DNA from: Euonymus europaeus
Lineage: Eukaryota > Streptophyta > Magnoliopsida > Celastrales > Celastraceae
Length of the DNA stretch: 64,000 nucleotides
Assembly: GCA_963580455.1 (NCBI GenBank)
Contig: OY756972.1
Coordinates: 19,793,001-19,857,000, forward strand
Reading direction: 5' to 3'
Shown one piece after another: positions 13,100 to 25,579 of this stretch. A program made the translations under genes and the position numbers. The notes beneath the pieces are model-generated. The model was not told the DNA's origin and made no database searches. It saw only the letters and a program-made list of their open reading frames with translations. Position 1 is the first letter of the stretch; every line of letters begins with the position of its first letter.

Positions 13100-13532
13100 G
13101 AACACAGACTTCACTCTCCCGGATGTTTCAGCTTTGAAGTTTGAAGACGGAATTGGCTCGACCCTCGAACTCTTTTGGATAAGAGGGGAAAGAGGAATAA
13201 GAAGATTTTTGTACGAAGAAAAGTGGCGTCGTTTTTAACGAAGGCGTTTGACCCTACTGGGCCGTCATCTGGATTACTTTCCGTTTGACTCAACTGGGCT
13301 TCAATCGGCCCAGGGAATGACTTAAAAGTAAGAAAGAGGGGTAGACCTACTTTATGAGATTTATTTAAATAAACTCACTCATTTAAATTTATTTATAATT
13401 AAGTCCAATTTTTAAGTTTTTTTTTAATTAAGTTAATTTTATATTGATTAAATTACATAAGTTCTTTTTAAAATAAGAAAAATCATTTCATTATTATCAT
13501 ATATGTAAACCAAGTATATTGAGTATACACGA

Positions 13533-13770
13533 GCTCATATTAGAGTTTAACGAATCCGTTTCGTTTATGACTTAATACTTATTGTTTAGGTTACAGCATA
13601 AAAATTCGATATAGGAGTCATTTAGGGTTTAGCGAATTTGTTCCCTTTAGGGTTTAATATTTATTGTTTAGATTATAACATGAAAATACAATATACGAGT
13701 CCGATAGAGTTTAGTAAATTCATTCCCCTTAGGATTTAATACCTATTGTTTAGGTTATAATAATGCAAAA
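13533..13770. repeat. Three degenerate tandem copies, period about 83 bp
   Basis: Copies start near 13533, 13620 and 13703. Each has a TTTAG-GTTTA(G/A) core, a run like taatacttattgtttaggtta, and an 'atatAGGAGTC'-type end. Divergence between copies is high, so the expansion is old. Confidence 0.75.
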
Positions 13771-14045
13771 AAAAACACAATTACATAGCCTATACTAATT
13801 ACATTGTTTTTGAAGAATAATGTAATTAAAAAAGTACATTATACAATTTTTTTAAAATCTACTATGTATTTTTTGAAGGTAAAAGGTTTTTAAAAAATTA
13901 TGAAAAAAAAATGTAGTATACTGGTCTGGAATACATATAAGATTTTTCAATGGACTTTAAAACTCATAAGTTCCATTTTATGGACCAGCCTCCAAATCTT
14001 CCAAAAAACAACTATTCTCGGTGCGCTATATTTGTATCCCATTCT

Positions 14046-14228
14046 ACATTTTAATATATCTACACTTCATATAATTTTTTTTAAAAAAACTAAATACATC
14101 TTAAGACTCTATTTAAGAAACTAAAAATGATTCAAAACATTTTAATATATCTACACTTCATATAAATTTTTTTAAAAAAACTAAATACATCTTAAGACTA
14201 TTTGAGAAATTGAAAATAATTCAAAACA
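14046..14228. repeat. Two tandem copies, period about 92 bp
   Basis: Both copies contain ttttaatatatctacacttc followed by an A/T run and actaaatacatcttaagac. The second copy is nearly identical to the first. Confidence 0.85.
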
Positions 14229-15193
14229 AGAGGTCTTTGAAGTGACCAGAAATGAGGAGTTTTATAAATACTTATTTGTTTACATTTTACGAACACTGAT
14301 TTTGGGAGTTATCAGTTTAGCGTTAATTTGACTTGAAATAAAAAATTTTGAAACACTTTAAATCAGTGTATTTTTAAAACACCCAAAACCAGTCATAACC
14401 GCTACTTTAAAAACACTCCAAAACCTCTACTCACATGTTTGGCAAGTAGAGCCTTTATAATAAACCTCTACTCACATGTTTATAAAATACACCCTAATGA
14501 CAAAAAATTAGCAAATAAAGACACTTTCACATAACAAAACACCAAAAGAAATAAGAAATTGATGATGTTAAAATAAACAAATGGCCAATGGCTCCATTTG
14601 ATATGCTCTGAAAACGGAGTCCTTTTATCTCAAAAAACTTACTTGGAGAAAGAGTCCGAAAATTCCTTTATATAATATATAGCAGCACTACGACTTCCAT
14701 TGAAGATGGAAATGAAACTACTGACAAGTGAAAATATAAGCACAGCCACTATTTAGCAGCATGCTATTTAGGATATTAACAAGAATTTCAACAAAGAAAA
14801 AACATGAGCATATCTTAGGGGTAAGCAGTTGCTATACAAGGTATGTACTATGTAGCCCTAGAGGATCATAATAACTTGATTCCCCTTCCAAGATTGTGTT
14901 TTCTTCTCAAATTAATATGCATCAGATTCCCAGGAAAATCATTGGAAAATACAAGATTGAAGAAAAAGAAACATAAAAGACCCTCGAATCACGAGGACTT
15001 AAAGAGTGTTATGTAAATGGCATGTATGGAGGCTTCAAGAAAAAAATAATTTTCATCATTTTCCTTTCTTTTCTTTTGTTTTTTTTTTTTTTTTTGCTAT
15101 GGTTCAAGAAAAGCATTCTTTAGGGAAACCATCCTAAATACCAACAATACCAGGCGGTAAGAGAAGTTAGCATGGTGCATGAGGACTTAATAG

Positions 15194-18100
15194 TCACGTC
15201 TTACGCATTCTAGATTCCGGGGAGTTGCACCTCAAGGGTGACAAAGGATAACGGGTTGAGTCCATATTATCAAAATCAATCTTCTTCTCTAATGGGCTAC
15301 TCATCTTGGGACTTGATTTCCGCTTGTTTGTCTGCAAGAAAAACAAACAAATTTCAACCTTCAGTAAAATTGTTCAACTATGCTTACATGACAAGCAAGT
15401 CTCATTAGACCTATGGAGCATCTCTCAATGAGATAGTACATTTAAACACAAAAACACACAATGAAGGAGTTATCAATTGTTCATTTTCTAACCTTGGCTG
15501 AAGCACTGCAGCTGTGTTTTCCACCAGAACCATGAACATTCTGTTCCCTGTAGTGTTGCCTCAAGAACCTTTTGTTTTCCTTATCCAATATGTTGTTTTC
15601 TTCAAAAAGCAGCTTGGCCTACATGCCAATATTTTTCCATGAATAATGCAATCTGTAGTTAAACAAAGGGACATATTCTATAAATATTCTTACCTCCTCT
15701 TCAGCTCTACTAAGGTTAATTTTGAGATGTTCCTTATCTTTCTCAAGACTCTTGACTTCGGCAACCAATGATATAACCTGTTGAGTTGATGGCCTCAATC
15801 TGCCTCGTACAAGGATCAGAAAAAAGAACGTGTGACTGAATTGCGGAGAGAATCCCAATATTTTGTGCTACTAAAATTTGAAAATTTGCCAGATGTTTTT
15901 ATAGTTGTACAACTCACTGTCAACACTAAACTAAACAAAACCACAAAACAATGGAATACCAAAAGAACTATAAATAATTGGAACCCTCACCTATTCCACA
16001 TTTTGAGCAATTTCTGACATGACTCATGTCCGATATTCGCCTCTAGGAAACCATATCCATGCGCAAATTCTTTTTTATTGACGAATGCTGCTAAGACTGA
16101 TTCAAGTAAAGTCTCTTCAATATCCGCTCTCTCACCAGATGAAACAACCTTTAGGAAGACGGTAGATGTACATTTATTAGCTTCTATTAGCCATTTGTTC
16201 AACACATGCTATGCCCAAATCATTGTCAAATAATCAGCACAATATTTAACAGAAAACATTACTGTGGTGAATATCCACTAAAGAGTTGGAACGAAATAAA
16301 ATGGAATGAATCCGAAATTAAATCTCAAGGTTTTCTTTTGAACAGAAAATCAAATGTCCTTGCCAAAGACTTGGCTTAAGTGCTTCAGGAAATGAGGCCA
16401 TAGTGCAGTTTCATATTGACTAAACAGCTGCCTCAGACGAGATCAAATAGATTTCAAGCCATATTGTGTTACCTAAGAGTGAAGTTACAAAAAAAGCCAC
16501 CATGAGATAAAAATATAAGGCTGTGTACAAAGGCCACAGCAGCCACCAATGTTTATCTAACTAACTCAGCCATACAAACTTTCACCTTTTAACCCCAGAT
16601 ATTGCAAATAAGTGTATCAATAATAAATTCAATATCCATAATTCCTTATTAATAATAGTATGCAAGTTTTTTACACAGCATAAGACCATGAAAAAAATGG
16701 AAAACCATAGTGTATCGAAATTCCTATCTAGGAGTTAGGAGCCTCAACCTTTTAGGGAAAAATTCAAAAACTAAAAATCAGAACCATCTCATTGATGATA
16801 AAATGCTATGAGACTAATTTCATATTGACTAAACAGCTGCCTCAGACGAGAAGAAATAGACTTCAAGCCACATTGTTTAACTATGTATGAAGCTACAAAA
16901 ACAGCCTCCATGAGATAAAAATATAAGGCCGTGTACATCTTTGCTTTCCAACCCTCCAATACCACTACCGTCTACTGGAGCCTCAAGCACCAGATGATGC
17001 TTTCTAATTTGGTGTGCCACAGCAGCCACCTATGATTATCTCGCTAACTATGCCACACAAGCTTTCACCTTTTTAACCCCCAGATATTGCAAACAAGTGT
17101 ATCAATAAGAAATTCAATATCCATAATTACTCATTAATACTATATTGTATGCAAGTTTTTACACATCATAAGACCATGAAAAAAATGGAAAACCATAGTG
17201 TCTGGAAATTCTTATCTAGGAGTTAGGAGCCTCAAACTTTTAGGGAAAAACTAAAAATCAGAACCATCTCATTGCGGATAAAATGCTATGACACTATGTC
17301 AAACACCACATATTCCTGCCAGCAAGTTATATACCACACCATCTGAGGACCGCTCAGTATGCAATATCAAAGGACGGCTCTTGTGCACACAAGAATAAGA
17401 TGGGAAAAACACAAGACAACTGTCTTTTAGAGGCAAACCTTTGAATCCTTTTAACAGAATGACTTGAAATACTATAAGGGTCCCCTGATTATTTAAATTA
17501 TTGATATAACTGCCATCTATCTAGACCACAACAATAACTCACTGTTATTTTCAAAAACCATACGTCACACCAAGTAAATTAACTGAGAACCTCATAAATC
17601 AGTCAACAAAAGCAAAACAATAAATTACCAGGCCACGCCTCTCGTACTCATGCTTGTACAGCTGCAAATCCTCAGCTGACCTCTCCAACTTCTCCTCCAA
17701 CTGCTGGACCTTATTCTCTGCCTCTTTTGCCCTCTCGTCAGCCTCATTCCCAAAATCCATCAATGTCTCTCGATCACGGTCATAAAGTGAACACTCCCTC
17801 TCCAATGTTTTACACTGGCTCAACAGAGTAGCACACTCTGCTGCCAATTTCTGGTTCTCATCAACAAATTTTTTCAACGCTTGTGCATTCATACTCGACT
17901 CCGCCTATTAATCAGCACAGATAAACGTATCAAAAGGAACAGACAAAAAGATAGCTTAAAAATTCAAAAATTAAGCTAATCCACATTTTATCACAAATAT
18001 CGAGGAATATATGTTGACAGTACAAACCCTAGCGCGCTCAATGATTTCGTCCTTTTCGTTCAATTTTGAAACGAGTCGAATGTACTGCTCGCACAGTCGG

Positions 18101-18219
18101 CGTCGGGATTCCTCGGATGCTTGAAGCTTTAACTGAAGCGTTTGTGCAGATACAGGAAGACCCAAGGAGTGTTCGATCGATTCTTTGATGTAGTCGTCGA
18201 GTTCTTGAGGGAGATCCAT
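15194..18219 (-). CDS. Plant coiled-coil protein of unknown function
   Basis: I do not recognise a function. Six exons are proposed: 18028-18219, 17629-17904, 15991-16148 (or 15991-16208), 15694-15799, 15493-15618 and 15194-15331. The short exon-3 choice gives 331 residues and the long one 351; both keep frame. The start is MDLPQELDDYIKESIEHSLG. Then come long heptad-like stretches rich in Glu/Lys/Leu (KKFVDENQKLAAECATLL.., ERAKEAENKVQQLEEKLERS, VAEVKSLEKDKEHLKINLSR) that predict coiled coil. The basic C-terminal tail is KRKSSPKMSSPLEKKIDFD..SPLRCNSPESR, with several Ser-Pro sites and a possible nuclear localisation signal. The 1.4-kb second intron contains a tandem duplication. It could be a cytoskeletal or nuclear-envelope protein, but nothing in the sequence settles this. 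Confidence 0.8.
16408..17293. repeat. Intronic tandem duplication of about 0.4 kb
   Basis: Two direct copies, about 16408-16812 and 16817-17293, lie inside one intron of the coiled-coil gene. Both begin tttcatattgactaaacagc and both end in aaccatctcattg..gataaaatgctatga. The second copy carries about 80 extra bases near 16940-17020. Confidence 0.88.
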
Positions 18220-19476
18220 TTAAAACCTGGAGTCAGAAACCCTAGATTTCTCTATAACCCAGAAAAGAACAGAAGAAAAAGGATATCTAGCAACAGAGAA
18301 AGCACTAGATCGACTACGCTTCAAAGATCTCTTCGATAGAAACAAGACGCCCTAAACATTGCAAGAATAAAGATTTTGATCCCTAAATTTTCTGATTAGG
18401 GTTTTTGGTCTGAGAATATGATCTCGCTGTCTTTTCGATTTAAAATTTAAAACTTAAAAAGTGAGGGCTAGCCGTTACATCGCGTTTAAACTTTAAATTG
18501 AAAAGACATATGGAGCGGGTACAGATGACTTATGAGTAGAAAGCCCACGAAAATATAGGCTTCGGAATCTTGGGCTTTAAAAACTAGGTCAGGCCCATCA
18601 CAATATAAGGCCTTTTCCACTAGTGAGCGGGCTAATTTGTAGCCCAAACTTCACTGATTAGGTGGCACTTTTTTATATATTTTTTATATCAAGGAGGCCC
18701 AATCGACCGGTAGGTTATACAAATGGTGGTAGCTTTATTTCTTTTTATAACTCTGACAATAATTGTGAAAAATTTTATTTGAATTTATAACAGAGGATAT
18801 TCTAACATAATACGTTATACTTCTTACACAGTAGAAATACAACAACTCACTGATTAGATGTCACTTTTACTTTCTCTACAAGTCAGAATGAAATGCAAAA
18901 AAATAGGAATAGGTGCGGTACATTTTTTATTAACCAACTACCACATGGTCCCACAGAGACATTAATTAATGATTAATCATCATCAATAAAGCCAAAGCAG
19001 ATTGGAGGTACGTCACACTCGATAGGTGTGCACTACCCTGAATTGCATTTGCAACTCATAGTCCGAGCCTGACGAGGGAATTCTGGAACTCCTCAGTTTT
19101 ATAATTTTCATTCAATGATGGATGATGATAATAATAATAAGTGAGGGTACAGCTGATCTTGAGGTAACATGAAGCCTACTTGAAGGTTACTCCAACTAAA
19201 CAAAATTGCACAATGAGTCCTATTAAAAAATAGACACATGTGATATTTAATAAATACCTTTTAAGAATATGATATAAACATAACAAAGAGAGAAAGGATA
19301 AACTCTTTTAATAGATAAACCTGTACAATTAAGCCTAAAAGATTTAATCAAGTTTACCCTATTAAGTTTTTTTAGAGTTCTTTTTTATTTATCATGAAAC
19401 CTCATAATATATTATGAGAATAAAACATCTTGGATTACAAGCGGATGAGAACATCTTGGATTACAAGCGGATGAAT
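18220..19476. other. Intergenic region upstream of the coiled-coil gene
   Basis: Upstream of the start at 18219 this is AT-rich sequence with no gene seen. A 25-bp direct repeat (catcttggattacaagcgga core) occurs twice at 19427-19475, directly beside the retroelement relic. Confidence 0.55.
19427..19475. repeat. 25-bp unit repeated twice beside the RNase H relic
   Basis: The unit catcttggattacaagcgga plus a few bases appears twice in direct tandem, abutting the 3' end of the relic at 19477. It may be part of the element's 3' region. Confidence 0.8.
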
Positions 19477-20033
19477 TTAAGGAGGGTAGTCCTCCATAAG
19501 AAACAAATTTCGCTCCTGCCTTAAAGCTAACTGTGCCAATTCGTGAGCCACAGAGTTAGCACTCCGACGAACATGGTGCACTGAAAAAAATGAAAAACAA
19601 TTGAGCAGAGATTGAATAGATTCGATAACAACCCCGTAGTGCAAGAAGTCGGAACCCTCTGCTGAACATGATGCACAACAGTGCAAGAGTCAGATTCGAT
19701 CAAAACATGATGAAAGACGCAATCATAAGCGAACTTGACACCCTCCATCATAGTCGCCGCCTCACCTTGACAAATATCTTGGCAATAAGGACGACGTAAC
19801 ATAGCTGAACCCAGAACATCACCAACCTCATCCCTTAACACTACTCCTAACCCAAGAAAACAATCAGAAAATGCAGCATCCACATTAACCTTGACTTGTT
19901 CAGCAGCTGGTCTACACCATGGCATCAGATTACTTACATGGCTCTGTTGCTCCGAACCAGCAGCTCCATTTTGGGGGACAAGACGATTTGCCTCAGCATA
20001 ATTCCTCACCAGATTAGTCGCAACTTGAGCCAT
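19477..20033 (-). pseudogene. RNase H-like (RVT_3) domain relic of a LINE-type retroelement, frameshifted
   Basis: Conserved features of plant reverse-transcriptase-like RNase H domains can be read: VNVDAAF (first acidic residue), GEAATMMEGVKFA (Glu), IESDSCTVV (Asp), then VRRSANSVAHELAQLAL near the C-terminus. The frame changes near 19640-19680. The N-terminal three quarters are in one frame from the ATG at 20033, and the C-terminal motif is in another frame ending at 19477. No reverse transcriptase or endonuclease domain is attached, so this is a fragment or a domesticated-like single domain that has decayed. Such domains are common as isolated ORFs in plant genomes. Confidence 0.78.
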
Positions 20034-21795
20034 ATGTTTCGGAGTGAATGAAAAAATTTCAAAGACACCTTGGTTTTGATTAGAGTTCTAGACATTAAAA
20101 ACATCTCTAAGAGTTTTAAGTCTTGCAAAAAACCTTAAGATAAAATTCATTCTTATCTCTATAAAAAACTGCATGGTATAAACAACCTACATATTTATCC
20201 AAAATTATTCAAGTATAATTCATGCATATACACATCACACAATTGTTATATTATAAGTATAAACCCAATAACTCCCATTGGGGTTTGTAGGAACTGTGAT
20301 TCTTTAAGGTGCTACTTTTTGTATAGTTTGCCATGCTCTATGAATTTTATGAAAAAAAAATGAAAATATGGTGTGACGTAATACACCTTTGAAAATATTA
20401 AATGAGAATTGTAACACTCTCAGAATTGCAGAACCTCTAATACGTCTTAGCCCATTATTTTAAGGCATTGTTAATCACACCCCAATTCTTAAGATTTGAT
20501 AATAGTTTTGTTTAGGGTTGGCCAAATTTTATGTGGTCTAGATGATCGATTTGTCTAACCTGAATTAAATCAAGTTAATTTGGGTTCGAACACAAAAAAA
20601 TTGTCCGATTTAAAATCATGTTAGGATCCAAACATAAAAAATTTGTTTGATATAGTTGTACAGATTCTAAATATGATGATATTATTTTTCAATTTACTTG
20701 TTTGAATTTTAACCAATCCAAATAATATCAATTAAACATGTCTGAAAATTTAAACCAACCTAGATTAAGACAAACAAATATCTATTAAACATCCTATATT
20801 ATCCTACAATGGGGTGGCTCCAAAAAGAAGATATATCCATCACCGACTGTGAATATTTTTTTAATAAGAAAAACAGGAGTGGACTTCAATTTAAGGTAGT
20901 GGTGTTAGATGATATTCCTGGGGGAATGGATTTGCATTCTACACCTTGAATTCAACTGTATATCGTTATTTAATGTTTGGCGTGCCCATTTGTATTTATC
21001 TATATAGAAATTTTAATGTGATGTGTAAAATGTAAAGTATTTATACACATTTTCAGAATGTGATGTGTTCTCAAGGCAGCATGAAGCATGTGTTGAGATA
21101 CATTATAATTTTTCTGGAAAATAAATACAACCCTTGAAAAATTGAATAATTTCAAAAATAAATTAGTCTTCTCTAACTATGGGTGTTAATGGTCCATATT
21201 GAATGATTTTTTTGACATATTTTGACTAAACCGTTTAGTTGATTTTCGATCGGTATATCAAATATGTGATTTTTTGTTCGATTTTAATTGAAAAAAAAAA
21301 TATTTTTTGAAAGAACCAACCTAACGATTAGGTTTACATTTTATGGTTTTTTTTTACAACCCTATCCCTAACCATTAATAGGTAATATTTAGTTGATTTT
21401 CGATCGGTATATCAAATATGTGATTTTTTGTTCGATTTTAATTGAAAAAATATATATATTTTTTGAAAGAACCAACCTAACGATTAGGTTTACATTTTCT
21501 GGTTTTTTTTTACAACCCTATCCCTAACCATTAATAGGTAATATGTCCATATCAAGAATCCTAATAAATTCTGAAATATTCAGGCCATAAATGAGAGAAC
21601 ATTAGAAAGATGATTCATTTCAAGACCAAAATTAGCAGAAGTATCAATTGTCAATGAATCCATAAATGGACATAAATGAATTTACCTTAGCCTGGGTGAT
21701 ATCTTTTCTTTCAAACCAAACATAATAACACAATCACTCCCCCACCCTGAATTTCCTCTGATTTCTTTTGCATTCTTCAGAGTTCTTCAATTACA
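20034..21795. other. Intergenic region upstream of the ATL gene
   Basis: AT-rich, with no gene recognised. It contains a ~155-bp tandem duplication at 21233-21543 about 250 bp upstream of the ATL start codon. No clear TATA box was seen close to the gene. Confidence 0.55.
21233..21543. repeat. Two tandem copies, period about 155 bp
   Basis: Copies at about 21233-21387 and 21388-21543 share agttgattttcgatcggtat, aagaaccaacctaacgatta and ccctatccctaaccattaat in the same order. They are nearly identical apart from A/T-run lengths, so the duplication is recent. Confidence 0.9.
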
Positions 21796-22788
21796 ATGAA
21801 ACACAGAAAACTCTTTCCATCACCAACCACAGCAAATGAAACTATAGAGTGCATAGACTTTTGTGATCCAGCCTGTCCCAATAACTGCGATGCTTACCCA
21901 GATTACACCTTCCCGCCTACACCACCACCACCGCCCCAACCAGCAAATCCTCTCACCGGCCATGTCAGAGAACATTTGTCAATGATTTTGATCATCATGG
22001 TTATTGTGCTATCTGGGTTTTTCCTTCTTGTGAGCTACTACATGGTGATCTCCAAGTTCTGTTTGGGTTGGAGGAATAACAGGCGGCGTCGATTTCAAGC
22101 TCAATCGCAGGGCAGAGACGATGAGGAATTCTTGGATGAGAATAGGATTGATCATCACATATGGTTCATCACAACCGCTGGTTTACAACAATCTGTTATA
22201 AATTCTATCACCATTTGTAGGTACAAGAAGCGTGAAGGATTGATTGAAGGGACTGAGTGTTCGATTTGCTTGAGCGAGTTCAGAGAAGATGAGATGCTCA
22301 GGCTATTGCCCAAGTGTAGTCACGCTTTTCATATCCGTTGTGTTGATACTTGGTTAAGGTCTCATACCAATTGTCCCTTGTGTCGTGCGCCGATAATTGC
22401 AGAGTCTGTCGATTTTGGTTCGGGTTCGATTGAGCAAAACTTGGACAGTCTTACTCTGATTGTGGATACCCAGATGGAAATTTCGCAAACAGATGGTGAG
22501 CAGCGTCCGGAACTTCGTCAAAACTGGACAGGAAGAACAGAGGAGGGACTAGAGATGCCAGGATTTGGTAGTGAAAGAACATTAGAGATGGTGAAAAATG
22601 ATGTACAGAAATTGAGAAGATCTGTTTCATTGGGTCATCAGTCAGTTCTTGCTGGTGTAGCTAATTTTTCTTCGGTTGAAGGTGTGGGAAATTCAGTTCA
22701 GTCACTGCCGATTTCTGGTCATAATCGGGATCGGTTGAGACGATCGTTGTCCTGTGATAGGATTTTCTTATTTCACAACTCAAATTAA
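21796..22788 (+). CDS. ATL-family RING-H2 E3 ubiquitin ligase
   Basis: Intronless, 330 residues, as is typical for the ATL family. ATL proteins are membrane-anchored E3 ligases that ubiquitinate substrates at the plasma membrane or endomembranes, often in defence or sugar signalling. An N-terminal Cys-rich and Pro-rich segment (residues ~20-55) precedes one transmembrane helix ([20 protein letters not shown]). A basic stretch follows, then the GLD-like box [20 protein letters not shown] with Gln in place of the usual Asp. The RING-H2 domain reads [32 protein letters not shown] and [10 protein letters not shown], with the Pro after the last Cys pair that is characteristic of ATLs. The C-terminal half is Ser-rich and resembles ATL51/52/54-type proteins, though this subgroup is inferred. 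Confidence 0.93.
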   Translation: MKHRKLFPSPTTANETIECIDFCDPACPNNCDAYPDYTFPPTPPPPPQPANPLTGHVREHLSMILIIMVIVLSGFFLLVSYYMVISKFCLGWRNNRRRRFQAQSQGRDDEEFLDENRIDHHIWFITTAGLQQSVINSITICRYKKREGLIEGTECSICLSEFREDEMLRLLPKCSHAFHIRCVDTWLRSHTNCPLCRAPIIAESVDFGSGSIEQNLDSLTLIVDTQMEISQTDGEQRPELRQNWTGRTEEGLEMPGFGSERTLEMVKNDVQKLRRSVSLGHQSVLAGVANFSSVEGVGNSVQSLPISGHNRDRLRRSLSCDRIFLFHNSN

Positions 22789-24702
22789 TTGCTTCCCTGT
22801 AGATTATAATCTATGCAACATAATTTTACATAAAGATGTCTCTCTGAGGATTTGCGAGAGGCAGCATATCCTATATTTCCTCTAATTCTGCTTCAGAATG
22901 AAAACATTTCCGGTATCGGCTGCCGGCTGCCTTCACAATCACCAAGTGGTATATGCAAGGCTTCATTTCCAGAGATACAAATTAACCAGACTGATTTCTC
23001 GCTATTGGGATATGTAAGTATGTCCAATTTTTCTATTTGCTGCAAAAGAAAATATGTTTGGAAACCCTTTTTGATGATCAAAATGGGTGCAGGACACCCA
23101 ACAGTTTTACAAGCAATGAAAAGAGATAATCATACTTGTATTTCAATATTGCCCGCCTTTGCTTCTTGTATTGCATTCTAGTTCAGTTTACTGTGGCCAA
23201 ATAATGTTAATGTTCTTGAGGATTATGGAATCCAATGGCATTCTATATACCATGTTTTGATCGTTGATTGAATGGGTATGACATCATTAGAATTAGGTTT
23301 CTTACTCAATTTGATTGAAATGTCTGTGAGTTTTGAAGGAATGTATTTATCCAGAAAAGTTAAGAGTTCTATCTGAATTGCTACTAATGTCAGCAATGCT
23401 TGTGTCCATATGGATTTTATAGAGAGAGAAACCATTACAAAATAAGAAGAAAAATTCCATTTGTCCATGGTGGAAGATGTCCATGGTGTGCAATTAGCCT
23501 CACTCACCAGTCACCTCCCTTTGTTTTGGTAGCAGTCCTTTTGACTACTGGTGGTTAGTGGGGTTTGGAGTAGAAGCTATTTTGAAGGATTAGTGGGCCT
23601 CCCCCTTGAAGCCTTATTAATGTCTCTAAGTTAAAGTCAAAGTCAAAGTCAAAGTCAAAGACCATATTGGATTATTGGGTCACCAAATTTATGTTTTATG
23701 GACTTTATTATATATATGTTTGGTGAAGGCCCAACGTAAAATTTTTGAGGACCAATACAAGCTCTATTGGGCTGGGCCGAACACCTTATCCATCCAGGAA
23801 GTTACACGTGGGAGTAGTTAGAGCATCTGCGTCAGTTTCTCTTACTAAATTTACTCAGAGAGTACTTTGTTTATGTCAGTTTAAGCCTTAAGAGGAGAGA
23901 GGTGGTAGCCGTCGTGCTTCCAGAGACCATGGAAAATCTTGGTGGTGATGCCAAAATTTTTTTTTATTAGTAGAGATTGCTAGAGAGAGAGAATTTAGGA
24001 TTTAGGATTTAATAGTTTTAGGGTCTAGTTTTTGAGTTTACTTTGATTTTGGGATTTATGATTCTTTAAGGTGATTTTTGAGTTTTAAGATTTAGATTTC
24101 GACATAGGGTTTAGGTTTATGGATTTAAGTGTTGAATGGCATGGTATATATGATTGCGGGTCGCATCCATGAGCTTAGGCTTCGCGTGCAAGTGTGGCCC
24201 TGTTCGAGGTCTTCGTGGTCATTTGAGGGTGTTTTTGTGGTATTACGGGGACGTTTTGGGTTGGTCATCGGTGGGACTCGTCTTTGCGCGAGAAACGACG
24301 TCAGCTTAGGATATTTTTTTGATCGGTGAAACCATTTGGCTTTCCCGTCGCCAGATTGTCACTTTGCATCCTGCCTTCACTTGGTCTCACTGCGCGGTGT
24401 TTTGGACAGTCGGTCTCATCTGCCCTTTTATTGTCCCACCCATCGCCTCTCCTTTATTGACGCCCCACATCGCAATTCCTCTCCTTTTCTCAGCTTTCAT
24501 CTTTCCTAGCCTGGGACCTGGTGATTATCCAACACAAAATCGTCAGAAACAATTTTCCAAGATAAGAAACTATATTAATAATAATATTGACCACAGACAT
24601 AAATTGAGTAATGCCCCAAGTACACAAAGTGAACACACACACAATAGGAAAGTGTCGTCGTATATTGCCATCAAATTGAAAGAAGTGTACCCCAATTCAT
24701 CC
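22789..24702. other. Intergenic region between the ATL gene and the unidentified gene
   Basis: This holds the ATL 3' flank, then no supportable gene. An (AAGTCA)n repeat lies at 23633-23660. TTTAGG-like telomere-type motifs are scattered at 23990-24130. A stretch at 24150-24500 is richer in G+C, but its open frames match nothing I know. Confidence 0.5.
23633..23660. repeat. (AAGTCA)n hexanucleotide repeat
   Basis: At least four uninterrupted units of aaagtc in direct tandem. Confidence 0.85.
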
Positions 24703-25082
24703 TCAGTCATCATCTTCACCTGACTTAGTAATAATCTGCACAAAGAAGAGCAGCTGAATACTATGCATACAAACAAACCATCTCAAGGAATGCAAGCATT
24801 TCCCCCTTCTTTTTATTAGGGGTAGCATCTAGCACTCGGGCATCAGAGCTCTGTGCAGGCCAACTATAATGCATTCCACCTGAAATAGAAATTGCCTATA
24901 AAAAATAATTAGCGCATCTTCACTTGTGGAACAATGTTAACAACATTGATTAGCATGGCCAATAAACCATTCAATATAAAAGCATTGAAATATACATGGA
25001 TCATCATCATAAACTATGCCACTCAAATGTTTTGAAACTACTTTCTGCAGAGTGCAGATACTTTGGGGTCTTTATTCTTAGC
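24703..25082 (-). CDS. Unidentified gene, three 3'-terminal exons
   Basis: Three exons on the minus strand join in one frame with clean splice sites: 25042-25082, 24779-24879 and 24703-24735 (stop TGA). The product ends in ..HYSWPAQSSDARVLDATPNK.. and closes with an acidic SGEDDD tail. I do not recognise the family. Upstream exons are not visible. The region immediately to the right is the start of the duplicated chimeric locus (boundary near 25154), so the gene may have been truncated there or may continue beyond it. The call rests on splice-frame agreement and on a plausible acidic C-terminus. Confidence 0.4.
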
Positions 25083-25579
25083 CTGCGCCAGGAATTCAAC
25101 AAATTAATTTGATGTATTTAATCCAAACGACCTGGGAACCACTAATCAGAAGTTGGGTAATGACATTCTTCCGGAAGCAACAATTTGGAAACTGATAATA
25201 CAGTAGACTCTGGGTCTTTGCCATAAGACTACAAGAGCTGCTATGATAAAAAGGCACTCATTAAGAACCCATTTGAAGCATGCCAGTTTTACCAATGAAT
25301 CCTTTAAGAACCTATCAGTGAATCTGACCTATATAATAGAGAGATTAGTGCATTACCTCCTTCCTTTTCTTTGTATTGTACAATCATGTTAATATTTTAG
25401 TTTCTTTTCTTTCTTATGCTGTTCCTTTCCACATCTACTCCAAATATAAGTAAGCCTTAAGCCATCAAGGAAGGGGAAAAGGGATAAAGAGAGAGAGCTT
25501 TGAAAACAGATTATATAAAGCAAGCCCACCAGCTGCTAATAAATGAATAAGCTATGAGAAGCACAACCTTCCTCAGCTA

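Larger units (their letters stand above)
13100..15193. other. AT-rich intergenic region with two families of short tandem repeats
   Basis: No gene is seen. It contains a three-copy ~83-bp repeat at 13533-13770 and a two-copy ~92-bp repeat at 14046-14228, both listed separately. Otherwise it is low-complexity A/T sequence. Confidence 0.55.

Noticed and set aside
13111..13293. Short minus-strand frame upstream of the RRM gene
   Set aside because: It begins outside any supported exon, shows no transit-peptide continuation and ends before the ATG at 13099; likely promoter or 5' UTR.
22852..23181. 109-codon frame downstream of the ATL gene
   Set aside because: It starts with TTG, not ATG, has no motif, and lies in the probable ATL 3' flank.
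24129..24723. Two overlapping plus-strand open frames (66 and 134 codons)
   Set aside because: No recognisable domain or codon pattern; the second runs antisense over the better supported 3' exons of the minus-strand gene.
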